DNA from: JACVRW01 sp963846505
GTDB lineage: Bacteria; Actinomycetota; Thermoleophilia; Solirubrobacterales; Thermoleophilaceae
Reading direction: 5' to 3'
NCBI GenBank assembly: GCA_963846505.1
Contig: CAWJWD010000007.1
Span: 186,001-250,000, forward strand
Length of the DNA: 64,000 bases
Positions within the stretch are counted from its first letter, which is position 1; each line of letters opens with the position of its first letter. Below are positions 1 through 7,635 of the stretch, one piece after another. The notes below the pieces were generated by a model. It was not told the origin of the DNA. It saw only the letters and a program-made list of their open reading frames with translations, and ran no database searches. A program made the translations under genes and the position numbers.

Positions 1-1
1 C

Positions 2-244
2 GGCGTCCGCAGTGCGGAGCCCCTCGAGGAGGCGGTGCTGCGGCGCGACGGCGCCCACCGTGCGCTGAGCGTCGTGCGCGAGTTGCCGGCGCCCCAGCGA
101 GAGGCGCTGGCCCTGAGCTTCGCCGGAGGCTTGTCCGCGCGCGAGATCGCGGTGGCGACCGGCGTGCCGCTCGGGACCGCGAAGAGCCGGTTGCGCCTCG
201 GCCTCGTGAAGGCGCGCGAGCTGCTCGAGCCCGAGGCTGCCTAG
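2..244 (+). CDS. RNA polymerase sigma factor, sigma-70 family, C-terminal part (partial)
   Basis: The frame is open from the window edge, so the N-terminus lies outside. About 80 residues are visible. They contain a region-4 helix-turn-helix: LPAPQREALALSFAGGLS is followed by AREIAVATGVPLGTAKSRLR, the usual pattern of an ECF sigma factor's -35-recognition domain. Region 2 cannot be seen, so subgroup and regulon are unknown. The protein would direct RNA polymerase to a small set of promoters. The gene ends about 60 bp before the sugar-nucleotide gene on the same strand, with no terminator seen between them. Confidence 0.8.
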   Translation, partial: GVRSAEPLEEAVLRRDGAHRALSVVRELPAPQREALALSFAGGLSAREIAVATGVPLGTAKSRLRLGLVKARELLEPEAA

Positions 245-305
245 CGGCGAGCGCGACGGGCGCGCGTCGCGCTCATGCGACGCGTCGCCTGTAGGCTCAC
301 GCGCG

Positions 306-1259
306 ATGGCTACTTCGCTCGTCACCGGCGGTGCCGGCTTCCTCGGGTCGCATCTCTGCGATCACCTGCTCGAACGCGGGGACCGGGTCGATCTGCGTCG
401 ACAGCCTCGACACCGGCTCGCTGCAGAACATCAGCCATCTGCGCGATCCGCAGCGCTTCCGCTTCGAGATGGTCGACATCACGAGCCACTACGAGATCGA
501 CGAGCCGATCGACGTCGTCTTCCACATGGCGTCGCCGGCGAGCCCGATCGACTACGCGCGGCTGCCGTTGCACACCCTCAAGGTCGGCGCGTACGGCACC
601 CACAACACGCTCGGCCTGGCCAAGAAGCACCGTGCGCGCTTCCTGCTCGCCTCGACCTCGGAGGTCTACGGCGATCCGCTCGTGCATCCGCAACCCGAGA
701 GCTACTGGGGCAACGTCAATCCGATCGGCCCGCGCGGTGTCTACGACGAGGCCAAGCGCTACGCGGAGGCGCTGACGATGGCCTACCTGCGCCAGCAGGG
801 CGTGGACACCTGCATCGTGCGCATCTTCAACACCTTCGGTCCCAAGATGCGGCCCAACGACGGCCGCGCGATTCCAACCTTCCTGCGCCAGGCGCTCGAC
901 CGACAAGCCGCTGACGGTGTTCGGCGACGGGTCTCAGACGCGCAGCTTCTGTTACGTGGCCGACATGGTCCGGGGACTGGTGGCGCTCACCGAGTCGGAT
1001 GTGCACGAGCCGGTGAATCTGGGCAATCCAGATGAGATGTCGCTGATCGAGATGGCCAAGCTCGTCGTCGAGCTGAGCGGTTCGAGCTCGGAGATCGTCT
1101 ACGAGGCGTTGCCGGTCGACGATCCCCAGGTGCGCCAGCCAGACATCACCCGCGCGCGAGACCTGCTCGGCTGGGAGCCGCACGTCGACGTGCGCGAGGG
1201 CCTGATGCAGCACGATCGAGCACTACGGCACCGTGCTGGGAGAGGCAGTCGCGCGGTGA
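306..1259 (+). pseudogene. UDP-glucuronate decarboxylase-like NAD-dependent epimerase (frame disrupted)
   Basis: This is an extended short-chain dehydrogenase of the UXS type, which would convert UDP-glucuronate to UDP-xylose. It starts with the NAD motif TGGAGFLGSH and has the active-site YDEAKR (Tyr and Lys) and the conserved STSEVYGDP and IFNTFGP segments. Coding passes through three frames. One extra base near 390 moves it from frame 3 to frame 1. One near 901 moves it to frame 2. One near 1208-1211 returns it to frame 3, where it stops at 1257-1259. With those bases removed, a normal-length protein of about 315 residues results, without internal stops. The homology is continuous across each break, so sequencing error is more likely than decay. 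The stop overlaps the next gene's GTG. Confidence 0.8.
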
Positions 1260-1552
1260 GCTCGCCCGAGGCGAAGAACCTCGAGGTGATCTCCAAGGCG
1301 ATCGATCAGCACAACACCAGCTGCGATTGGCCGGCCGTGGCGATCGAGATGAATCCGTTCGAGGTCGAGCGTCTCGGCTGGGACGAGATTCGTGGCCTGC
1401 CGATCCGCCCGAACCCCGACCTCGGGACCGGATCCTTCCGCGTCGTCTGCGCACGCGAGCAGGGCGAGCTGCCGGGCGAGGAGGTCGAGGCGGTCGCCGA
1501 GCAGCCGGCCCCCTCGGTGCCCGTCGAAGTGCCCGAGCCGGCCATCCGCTAG
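1256..1552 (+). CDS. Conserved hypothetical protein, 98 residues
   Basis: The GTG start overlaps the stop of the preceding decarboxylase-like gene, which suggests translational coupling. The N-terminal half (QHNTSCDWPAVAIEMNPFE, then ERLGWDEIRGLPI) reads as a small folded domain. The C-terminal third is Glu/Pro/Val-rich and probably disordered. No catalytic motif, signal peptide or membrane helix is visible. I do not recognise a named family. Position alone hints at a link to sugar-nucleotide metabolism. Confidence 0.6.
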   Translation: MSSPEAKNLEVISKAIDQHNTSCDWPAVAIEMNPFEVERLGWDEIRGLPIRPNPDLGTGSFRVVCAREQGELPGEEVEAVAEQPAPSVPVEVPEPAIR

Positions 1553-1619
1553 CCGGGTCGCGCGGCGCCGGGCCGCTGCTACATTCCAGCAGCGCCCGAC
1601 ATGTCGTCGGACGCTGCTT

Positions 1620-1693
1620 GGTGGGTGTAGCTCAGTCGGTAGAGCTCCTGGTTGTGGTCCAGGCGGTCGCGGGTTCGAGTCCCGTCACTCACC
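1620..1693 (+). tRNA. tRNA-His (anticodon GTG)
   Basis: A full cloverleaf can be drawn. The acceptor stem GTGGGTG pairs with CACTCAC, and a G at 1620 supplies the histidine-specific G-1. The D arm is GCTC/GAGC. The anticodon arm is CCTGG-TTGTGGT-CCAGG, with GTG at 1654-1656. The T arm is GCGGG-TTCGAGT-CCCGT. The discriminator base is C, as usual for bacterial tRNA-His. No CCA is encoded. Its 3' part, from 1661 through the 3' flank to 1698, is repeated at 2540-2577. Confidence 0.95.
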
Positions 1694-1698
1694 CCTCG
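1661..1698 (+). repeat. Left copy of a 38-bp direct repeat (tRNA-His 3' end, attachment-site-like)
   Basis: These 38 bases cover the anticodon-stem 3' side, variable loop, T arm, acceptor 3' strand and five flanking bases of tRNA-His. They are identical to 2540-2577. Integrases of the tyrosine family often use tRNA 3' ends as attB, and integration leaves such a duplication. The segment between the copies is 841 bp. Confidence 0.8.
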
Positions 1699-1703
1699 TG
1701 AAG

Positions 1704-1726
1704 CCCGCTCCCAGAGCGGGTTTCTG
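1704..1726 (+). terminator. Rho-independent terminator after tRNA-His
   Basis: A perfect 7-bp stem, CCCGCTC (1704-1710) with GAGCGGG (1714-1720), has a 3-base loop and is followed by TTTCTGTGTT. It lies 11 bases after the tRNA. Confidence 0.75.
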
Positions 1727-1838
1727 TGTTCTAGGAGAGCGCGGGGGGGGCTGACCACACCTCAGTTCGCGCCCGCTCCTGCGCGCTCGAACACGCGTTC
1801 AATCGTACGAGCGAGCCGAGCTCAGAACCGGAGTGGTG

Positions 1839-2237
1839 CTAGCGGACGCGGAACAGCTCGATGCCGGCTTTGTGGTTTGGGGCTGCCGTGAGCCGTGCGT
1901 CGCAGGTGATGAGTCGTGTGTCGAGGGTCTCGGCGAGGGCGACGAAGGTGGCGTCGTAGGCGGTGAGGTTGTGGCGGAGCTGCCAGATGCGGTCGCTGAG
2001 GGGCTGGTGGGGATAGCGGGTGAGGGCGAGGTCGGCGAAGTCGGTGCGGGCGTCGGTGGCGCGGTCTTCCGTGAGTTGGCCGGCGATGGTCATGCGGCGG
2101 AGGGCGTGAAGGAACTCCGTGTCGATGAGGTGGGGGGCGTGCAGGTCGCCGTCGTCGGTCAGGCGCTCGAGTAGACCGGGCGGGGGGTCACTGGCGGTGA
2201 GCGCCGCGAGGATGGCTGAGGTGTCGACGACGAGCAA
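1839..2237 (-). CDS. vapC: PIN-domain ribonuclease toxin, VapC family
   Basis: This 132-residue protein is a typical VapC length and carries the four acidic PIN-domain residues in order: D5 (VVDTSA), E41 (IDTEFLH), D95 (YDATFVALAE) and D113 (ITCDARL). PIN toxins bind Mg2+/Mn2+ and cleave tRNA or rRNA. Translation begins at a TTG six bases after the vapB stop, so the two genes form one transcript with antitoxin first. The pair sits between the two tRNA-His repeats, which suggests acquisition or maintenance as a small addictive unit. Confidence 0.88.
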   Translation of the reverse strand: MLVVDTSAILAALTASDPPPGLLERLTDDGDLHAPHLIDTEFLHALRRMTIAGQLTEDRATDARTDFADLALTRYPHQPLSDRIWQLRHNLTAYDATFVALAETLDTRLITCDARLTAAPNHKAGIELFRVR

Positions 2238-2243
2238 GCGGGG

Positions 2244-2471
2244 CTACTCACGGTCGCGTCCGTCGCGGACCGCGGCGACGATCGCCTCGGTGCTCGTTCC
2301 ACCAGCGCGAGAGCGGGCGCGGGCGAGCACGTCGGCAACCGGGGGGTGCTGGGTGACGCGCTCGAGTTCGCCGAGGGCGTAGTCGGAGAGAGAGACGCCG
2401 GCGGCTGCCGCGCGGGTCCGAAGCGCCTGGTGGACCTCCTCGGGGACGTTGCGCACCTGGATCGTCTTCAT
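2244..2471 (-). CDS. vapB: VapB/FitA-type antitoxin
   Basis: About 75 residues start MKTIQVRNVPEEVHQALRTR, a ribbon-helix-helix DNA-binding N-terminus of the FitA/VapB type. The C-terminal tail (residues about 45-75) would wrap the VapC active site. I chose the ATG at 2471 instead of 2507. The shorter form begins exactly where the ribbon-helix-helix begins, and it leaves a perfect 11-bp palindrome (2493-2503) upstream as a likely operator. It lies directly upstream of vapC. Confidence 0.85.
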   Translation of the reverse strand: MKTIQVRNVPEEVHQALRTRAAAAGVSLSDYALGELERVTQHPPVADVLARARSRAGGTSTEAIVAAVRDGRDRE

Positions 2472-2492
2472 CCAGGCAGCGTAGCAACTTGC

Positions 2493-2503
2493 GTGTGTCA
2501 CAC
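2493..2503 (-). promoter_or_regulatory. Probable VapBC operator, 11-bp palindrome
   Basis: GTGTGTCACAC is a perfect inverted repeat with one central base, 22 bp upstream of the vapB ATG. Ribbon-helix-helix antitoxins commonly repress their own promoter at such sites. The assignment rests on position and symmetry only. Confidence 0.45.
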
Positions 2504-2539
2504 CCAATTTGCACCCAAGCTATATGACGGTCTGGACCT

Positions 2540-2577
2540 AGGCGGTCGCGGGTTCGAGTCCCGTCACTCACCCCTCG
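2540..2577 (+). repeat. Right copy of the 38-bp tRNA-His 3' repeat
   Basis: Identical over 38 bases to 1661-1698. Upstream bases do not continue the tRNA (no D arm or anticodon loop), so this is not a second tRNA. It closes the vapBC-carrying segment on the right. No integrase is present inside or next to it. Confidence 0.8.
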
Positions 2578-2583
2578 ACGTCG

Positions 2584-3309
2584 TCAGCTGCTCTGCGGCG
2601 CCGGCTCGTACGTGATCTTCGGGTTCTCGTGCGAGCGCGCGGTGTAGAAGAAGAGGTTGTCGACGACCGGGACCGTGGTGGTCTCGGGACCGACGCGCAG
2701 GTGGGCCTTGCGGACGCCGTCGGGCGCGACGCCGACGATCAGCTGCTTTGTCATCGAGCCCCAGTTGGCGCCGCCGCCCTTGATCTGGATGAAGGTTCCG
2801 ACCACGCCCTTGGTCAGGGCGTCCTTGGTCAGCGCGCACTTGAGGTTGACTCTGTGCGTCGCGTAGTTGTGCGCGACGATGCACATCAGCTGGTCGGCGG
2901 GTGCGAACCAGAACTTGCCGTACTTGGGGTCGACCTTCACCGGGATGCTCTTCGCCAGCTTGGGATTCATGCCGTAGATGGGCTTGCCCATGACTCTCAG
3001 CGACTTGGCCGGCATCCCGTCGGGCTCCGAACGCAGCAGCCCGATCAGCTCGCGCTCCTCCGGCTGGGCTTCCTGGATGATCGGAACCGTAGTGCCGTCG
3101 TAGCCCGGGTCGGTCGGGTCCGTGGACTTGGTTGCCTGCTTCGCTGGCTTGGAGGCCGGTTGAGCATGCGCCGCCTGACTACCGCCGTCGTCATCGTCGC
3201 TGTCGGCTACCTGCCAGACGGCGATCGCGCCGACGACGACCAGCGCGAGGACCAGGGGGATGACGAGGCGACGTCTGGATGTGTTGGTGTTGGAGTCGGT
3301 CATGCTCAT
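2584..3309 (-). CDS. Membrane-anchored hypothetical protein, 241 residues
   Basis: The N-terminus is short, with an SRRR stretch, followed by one hydrophobic helix (residues about 14-33, VIPLVLALVVVGAIAVW), an acidic DSDDDDGG linker and a low-complexity Ala/Lys/Thr region to about residue 65. The rest is an extracytoplasmic domain with two cysteines (LMCIVAH and NLKCALT) that could form a disulfide. The topology is type II, mostly outside the membrane. I recognise no named family. It starts just outside the right tRNA repeat. A nearby second ATG at 3303 is an alternative start. Confidence 0.7.
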   Translation of the reverse strand: MSMTDSNTNTSRRRLVIPLVLALVVVGAIAVWQVADSDDDDGGSQAAHAQPASKPAKQATKSTDPTDPGYDGTTVPIIQEAQPEERELIGLLRSEPDGMPAKSLRVMGKPIYGMNPKLAKSIPVKVDPKYGKFWFAPADQLMCIVAHNYATHRVNLKCALTKDALTKGVVGTFIQIKGGGANWGSMTKQLIVGVAPDGVRKAHLRVGPETTTVPVVDNLFFYTARSHENPKITYEPAPQSS

Positions 3310-3402
3310 TGCTCACTAATAGCAGACTGATTCCAATCGAATCTAAGTGGTTTGTAATTCTAGGGACGGGCACCCTCTGCAGCGGCTGTAGTCGAGTCCG
3401 GA

Positions 3403-4068
3403 TCAGGCCGCCGCGGGCGCGGGGAGCGGGAACAGCGTCAGGAAGCGCTCGACGGCGGCTCGGTCGCCCTCCACCGAGACGTCGCCGGCGCGCGTGGCCT
3501 CGGCGAGCGTGCGGTGGCCGTGCAGCAGCGCGAGCAGCGTCGGTGCGTCGGTCTCGATCGTGGCGTTCGGCGTGGCCGGCTCGCCGCGCCCGGCGACGAT
3601 CTCGCCCGCGACGATCTCGACCTGGAAGCGGTCCTCGCCGAGCTCGAGCTGGATGCGGGCGGCGAAGCCCTCGGCGAGGTTGGGGTCGAACAGCGTGCGC
3701 AGCGAGACGATGTGCGAGTCGATGCTCATGCCCATGCCCTCGGCGGGGGGCGTGGCGTTCGCTCCGCCCCAGCGGCCGAGCTCGATGAGGACCGGCTCGA
3801 GGGCTTGGCCCTTGGGGGTGAGCTCGTAGACCTGCGAGGCCGCGGGCGGGGGAAGCTTGCGCTTCTCGATCACGTCCGCCGCTTCGAGATCGCGCAAACG
3901 CTGGGAAAGGACGTCGGGGGAGAGGTGGGGCAGGCCGGCGCGGATGTCGGTGAAGCGCTTGGGGCCAAGCAGCAGCTCGCGCACGATCATCAACGCCCAG
4001 CGCTCGCCGACCGTGTCGAGGGCGCGAGCGATGCCGCACGCATCGCCGTAGGTCCGCTTGGTCGCCAT
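3403..4068 (-). CDS. HxlR-family transcriptional regulator with C-terminal SCP2-like domain
   Basis: Residues 1-105 form the HxlR winged helix: CGIARALDTVGERWALMIV, then ELLLGPKRFTDI and LSPDVLSQRLRDLE. Residues about 115-215 resemble a sterol-carrier-protein-2 fold (ELGEDRFQVEIVAGEI, ETDAPTLLALLHG, EGDRAAVERFL), a combination known in actinobacterial HxlR proteins that may let the regulator sense a lipid-like ligand. An inverted repeat 39 bp upstream of the ATG (4107-4123) is a likely autoregulatory operator. The target gene is unknown. Confidence 0.88.
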   Translation of the reverse strand: MATKRTYGDACGIARALDTVGERWALMIVRELLLGPKRFTDIRAGLPHLSPDVLSQRLRDLEAADVIEKRKLPPPAASQVYELTPKGQALEPVLIELGRWGGANATPPAEGMGMSIDSHIVSLRTLFDPNLAEGFAARIQLELGEDRFQVEIVAGEIVAGRGEPATPNATIETDAPTLLALLHGHRTLAEATRAGDVSVEGDRAAVERFLTLFPLPAPAAA

Positions 4069-4106
4069 CGTGTCCCCCTACTGTTCGTCAGTCAGTTCTA
4101 CCATCT

Positions 4107-4123
4107 AGTTGGAAAGTCCAACT
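4107..4123. promoter_or_regulatory. Probable HxlR operator
   Basis: AGTTGGA-AAG-TCCAACT is a perfect 7-bp inverted repeat with a 3-base spacer. It lies between the start of the HxlR gene (ATG at 4068) and the end of the acetyltransferase gene, in locally AT-richer DNA. Its size and symmetry fit a dimeric winged-helix repressor. Confidence 0.5.
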
Positions 4124-4145
4124 TGATGATAAGACTAGCGGACTG

Positions 4146-4466
4146 TCACGCCGACCGTAGAGGAAGCCCAAACGCCTCGCGCCGCGCCTCGGGCACGAGC
4201 GCGAGGTAGTCCGGATGGCGCTCGATGAAGGCGCGCACGAACGGGCAGAACGGCAGCACCGGCGTCCCGTCGGCGCGCACGTCGTCGAGCGCGGCGCGAA
4301 TCAGCTGCGAGGCGAGACCGTGGCCCTCGAAGCGCGGATCGATCTCGGTGTGGGTGAACGCGACCGAGTGGTGATGGCGCTCGTAGGCGGCGAAGCCGGC
4401 CAGCTCGCCGTCGACGGTGATCTCGTAGCGGCTGCGCTCGGGCGCGTCATGGACCTCGGTCGGCAT
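4146..4466 (-). CDS. GNAT-family N-acetyltransferase (short, YidJ/Gtn type)
   Basis: About 106 residues: MPTEVHDAPERSRYEITVDG, then GFAAYERHHHSVAFTHTEID, and the acetyl-CoA-binding segment FEGHGLASQLIRAALDDV, followed by VLPFCPFVRAFIERHPDY. This is the compact single-domain GNAT often annotated as a putative N-acetyltransferase. The substrate is unknown. Two in-frame ATGs (4475 and 4466) are plausible, and I took the inner one. The gene diverges from pabB-pabC, whose start lies about 10 bp away, so the promoters must overlap. Confidence 0.8.
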   Translation of the reverse strand: MPTEVHDAPERSRYEITVDGELAGFAAYERHHHSVAFTHTEIDPRFEGHGLASQLIRAALDDVRADGTPVLPFCPFVRAFIERHPDYLALVPEARREAFGLPLRSA

Positions 4467-4476
4467 CGCGGCCATT

Positions 4477-6606
4477 GTGCCGCAGCGCGCAGGCCGCTTT
4501 ATCGTCGCTGTCGTGTCCGTGGCCACCGATCGTCCCAGCGGCGCCGTCTCGGTGCAGCGCGTGGCGCTGCCGGGGAGCGTCCCCGCCGGTCACGAGGCGC
4601 TGCTCGTCTGCGGTGATCGACGTCCGTTCGCGCTCAGCGGTCGCTGGGCGGGGGCGCGGGCGCTGGTGGGCTCGGCACCGCTCTGCATCGCGCGCGCGGG
4701 CGACGACCCGTTCGCGCTGCTCGCCGCCACCGGGGCGCCGCCGGCCGAGGTGCCGCCGGGGTTCGTCGGCGGCGGCTGGGTCGGGTACCTCGGCTACGGC
4801 CTTGCACGGCGGCTGGAGATCCTGGGCGCCCCGCCGCCCGAGCGCGAGTCGCTGCCGCCGTTCGCGCTGGCCTGGTATGACCACCTGCTGCGCCTCGACG
4901 CCGAAGGGCAATGGTGGTTCGAGGCGCTTTGGACGCCCGAGCGCGCCCAGGCGCTGGAGTTGCGCCTCGAGCTGCTGCGCGGCCGCTTGGAGACCGGGAT
5001 CGAGCAGCCCCTGGGGGTCCGGACCAAGCCTTGGCGGGCCGAACCGTCGCCGGCCGGGCATGCTCGCGCGGTCGCCGCCTGCCGGGAGCGGATCGCTGCT
5101 GGCGACCTCTATCAGGCGAACCTCTCGCTGCGGCTGCGCTCCACGCTGCGCGGACGAGCGGTCGACCTCTTCGCCCACGCCGCGGCAGCGTTGGCGCCCG
5201 ACCGTGCGGCCTTCCTCGGCGACCTCGAGGGCGTGGCGCACGACGGGGGCGGCGCGGCGATCGCGAGCCTGTCTCCGGAGCTGTTCCTCGAGCGGCGCGG
5301 CGAGCACGTGCGCAGCGCGCCGATCAAAGGCACCCGGCCCCGTCCCGCCGAGTCGACGGCGGCCGGCGCCGAGCGTCAGGCGCTCGCGAGCTCGAGCAAG
5401 GACCGCGCCGAGAACGTGATGATCGTCGACCTCGTCCGCAACGACCTCGGCCGGGTGTGCGCGCCGGGCAGCGTGACCGTCACGACGCTCGCCGAGCCGC
5501 GAGCGCATCCCGGGGTCTGGCACCTCGTCTCGGAGGTCGAGGGACGGCTGGCGGACGGCATGGACGACGCCGACCTGCTGCGCGCGAGCTTTCCGCCGGG
5601 CTCCGTCACCGGGGCGCCGAAGCTGGCCGCGCTCGACGTGATCTCCGAACTGGAGTCCGCGACGCGGCAGGCGTTCACCGGGGCGATCGGCTTCGCCTCG
5701 CCCGCGGCGGGGCTGGAGTTGAGCGTGACGATCCGGACGTTCGAGCTGCACGGCGAGGACGTGTGGCTGGACGTCGGGGGTGGCGTGGTGGCGGACTCCG
5801 ATCCGGCTGCGGAAGCGGCCGAAGCGCTGACCAAGGCACGCCCGCTGCTCGCGGCGATCGGCGCGGAGTCGGCGCTCGCCGAACTGCGCCGCGACGACGC
5901 ACGATCGCCGCTTCCGGCGGCGCCGACCCCGCGCCGGCTCGGGCCGCGTCCGCTGCCGCGCCCCGATCCGACGGCGGGTGTGTTCGAGACGCTGCTCGTC
6001 CGCGACGGCGAGCCGCACGCGCTGGAGCCGCATCTGGATCGGCTGCTCGCGAGCGCTGCGCGGCTCTACGACCTGCGACTCGATCGCATGGCGCTCGTGG
6101 AGTCGCTGCGGGCGCGCGCGGCCAGCGAGAGCGGACCCCGTCGGCTGCGGGCGACGCTGCGACCGGACGGCGTGCTGGACGTCGAGACGGCAGCGCTGCC
6201 CGACACGGGCACGGCGCTGACGCTCCAGCCGGTCACCGTGCCCGGCGGGCTCGGTGCGCACAAGTGGGTCGATCGGCGTCTGGTCGACGCCCTGAGCGCC
6301 GCGGTCGCTCCGGCGACGCCGCTGTTGGTGGATCTCGACGGCGAGCTGCTGGAGGTGGCCTGGGGCAACGTCTTGCTCGTCGACGCGCAGGGCGTGCTCG
6401 CGACGCCGCCGCTGGACGGCCGCATCCTGCCGGGCGTCACGCGTGCGCGCACGCTCGAGCGAGCGCGCGATCTGGGCATCGCGGTAGCCGAGCGACCGCT
6501 GTCGCTCGCCGAGCTCGAGCACGCTCGCGAGGTGCTGCTGACGAGCGCGCTGCGCGCGGTTGTCGCCGTGGGGTCGCAGGGTCCCGTCGGCGTCGCCCTC
6601 GGCTGA
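4477..6606 (+). CDS. pabB: Fused aminodeoxychorismate synthase component I / aminodeoxychorismate lyase
   Basis: This is one 709-residue protein. Residues about 185-470 are a chorismate-binding domain (GDLYQANLSLRL, SAPIKGTRPR, KDRAENVMIVDLVRNDLG, SFPPGSVTGAPK), the PabB step that makes 4-amino-4-deoxychorismate. Residues about 490-705 are a class-IV PLP lyase (GVFETLLVRDGEPHALEPHL, LLEVAWGNVLLVD, GRILPGVTRARTLE) that releases pyruvate to give 4-aminobenzoate. The two consecutive steps of folate precursor synthesis are therefore on one chain, a known PabBC arrangement. The glutaminase PabA is not in the window. GTG at 4477 is used; GTG at 4513 is an alternative. Confidence 0.9.
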   Translation: MPQRAGRFIVAVVSVATDRPSGAVSVQRVALPGSVPAGHEALLVCGDRRPFALSGRWAGARALVGSAPLCIARAGDDPFALLAATGAPPAEVPPGFVGGGWVGYLGYGLARRLEILGAPPPERESLPPFALAWYDHLLRLDAEGQWWFEALWTPERAQALELRLELLRGRLETGIEQPLGVRTKPWRAEPSPAGHARAVAACRERIAAGDLYQANLSLRLRSTLRGRAVDLFAHAAAALAPDRAAFLGDLEGVAHDGGGAAIASLSPELFLERRGEHVRSAPIKGTRPRPAESTAAGAERQALASSSKDRAENVMIVDLVRNDLGRVCAPGSVTVTTLAEPRAHPGVWHLVSEVEGRLADGMDDADLLRASFPPGSVTGAPKLAALDVISELESATRQAFTGAIGFASPAAGLELSVTIRTFELHGEDVWLDVGGGVVADSDPAAEAAEALTKARPLLAAIGAESALAELRRDDARSPLPAAPTPRRLGPRPLPRPDPTAGVFETLLVRDGEPHALEPHLDRLLASAARLYDLRLDRMALVESLRARAASESGPRRLRATLRPDGVLDVETAALPDTGTALTLQPVTVPGGLGAHKWVDRRLVDALSAAVAPATPLLVDLDGELLEVAWGNVLLVDAQGVLATPPLDGRILPGVTRARTLERARDLGIAVAERPLSLAELEHAREVLLTSALRAVVAVGSQGPVGVALG

Positions 6607-6673
6607 CGCCGCCGGCGGAGCGGCCGGGCGGTCACCGTTGCGCTCCCAGCGGCTTGGAAGGTAGAGGTGGCTT

Positions 6674-7597
6674 CTAGCTCGGCGGTCGGCAGGAGCGCCT
6701 GCCGCCACTGAGGCCCTGCACCAGCGTCGCCGTGTTGGCGGCGATCGAGTCCACGTACGTGGCACCGCTCGACCCCTGCGGGCCGAGGGCGTCGGCCCAG
6801 AGCGCGCCGCCGGTGCGGGCGCCGCTCTCTCGCGCGACGGCGTCCTCGAGCTTCGGGTTCAGCGAGCTCTCGGGGAAGATCGCCTCGACCCCGGTGGCGC
6901 GGATCTGGTCTACGAGCTCCTGCACGTCCCTGGCCGAGGGCTGGGCCTGGGTGGAGAGCGAGGGGATCACCGCACCGATCACCTCGAGGCCGTAGCGGGC
7001 GGCGTAGTAGCCGAGCGCGTCGTGGCTGGTCACGAGCTTTCGCTGGGGAGGGGACAGCTCGTCGATGCAGGCCGCGGTCTCGCGGTCGAGGCGCGCGAGC
7101 GTGCGCAGGTAGGTGGCGGCGTTGTGCTCATAGGCCCTGCGGCCGTCCGGGTCGACGTCGACGAGCCGGTCGCGGATCGCTGCGACGGCCAGCTCGGCGT
7201 TGCGCGGGTCCTGCCACCAGTGCGGATCGACGTCGCCGTCGTCCTGGCGCGTACGCACCGTCTCCAGCAGCGTCAGGCGCGGCGCGTCGCCGCCGGCGTT
7301 GTCGATCACTCCGTCCATCCATTCGTCGACGTCACCGCCGGAGCGGACGACGAGCTGCGCGTCGGCGACGGCCTTCGCGTCGCTCGGCCGGGGTTCGTAC
7401 TCGTGCGGGTCGGAGTTCGGCTGCAGGATCTGATGGACGTCTACGCGTTCGCCGCCGACGTTGCGGACGAGGTCCGCGACCTGCGTGGTGGTGGCGACGA
7501 CGTTCGTCGTGTCGCCGTCACCGGAGTCGCCGTCGCTGCAGCCGACCACCGCGGCGACGGCCAAGGCGACGGCCAGGAGGACGAGCGGGGCGCGCAT
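6674..7597 (-). CDS. znuA: Zinc ABC transporter substrate-binding lipoprotein (ZnuA family)
   Basis: A signal peptide with a lipobox (VAAVVGC, Cys20) begins at the ATG at 7597. The mature protein has the cluster A-I solute-binding fold with metal-ligand histidines in SDPHEYEPRPSD, VDPHWWQDPRN and LVTSHDALGYYAARYGL, and a late FPESSLNPKL segment. It would capture Zn2+ (possibly Mn2+) outside the membrane. The permease and ATPase partners are not adjacent. A palindrome matching Fur/Zur-type boxes lies 17 bp upstream of the start (7614-7628), which supports zinc repression. Confidence 0.85.
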   Translation of the reverse strand: MRAPLVLLAVALAVAAVVGCSDGDSGDGDTTNVVATTTQVADLVRNVGGERVDVHQILQPNSDPHEYEPRPSDAKAVADAQLVVRSGGDVDEWMDGVIDNAGGDAPRLTLLETVRTRQDDGDVDPHWWQDPRNAELAVAAIRDRLVDVDPDGRRAYEHNAATYLRTLARLDRETAACIDELSPPQRKLVTSHDALGYYAARYGLEVIGAVIPSLSTQAQPSARDVQELVDQIRATGVEAIFPESSLNPKLEDAVARESGARTGGALWADALGPQGSSGATYVDSIAANTATLVQGLSGGRRSCRPPS

Positions 7598-7613
7598 GGC
7601 TCGAGGACCATAC

Positions 7614-7628
7614 TGAGAATGATTCTCG
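7614..7628. promoter_or_regulatory. Zur/Fur-type operator
   Basis: GAGAAT-G-ATTCTC (7615-7627) is a perfect 6-1-6 inverted repeat flanked by T and G. It resembles the AATGATT-centred boxes bound by Fur-family zinc regulators. It sits 17-31 bp upstream of the znuA ATG. Zur is preferred over Fur because of the downstream gene. Confidence 0.65.
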
Positions 7629-7635
7629 TTTGTGG

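Noticed and set aside
2540..2577. A second tRNA-His gene
   Set aside because: Only the 3' part is present; no D arm, anticodon loop or 5' acceptor strand.
4447..6765. A 772-codon minus-strand open frame opposite pabB-pabC
   Set aside because: Arg/Gln/His-rich translation with no domain; a shadow of the high-GC coding strand.
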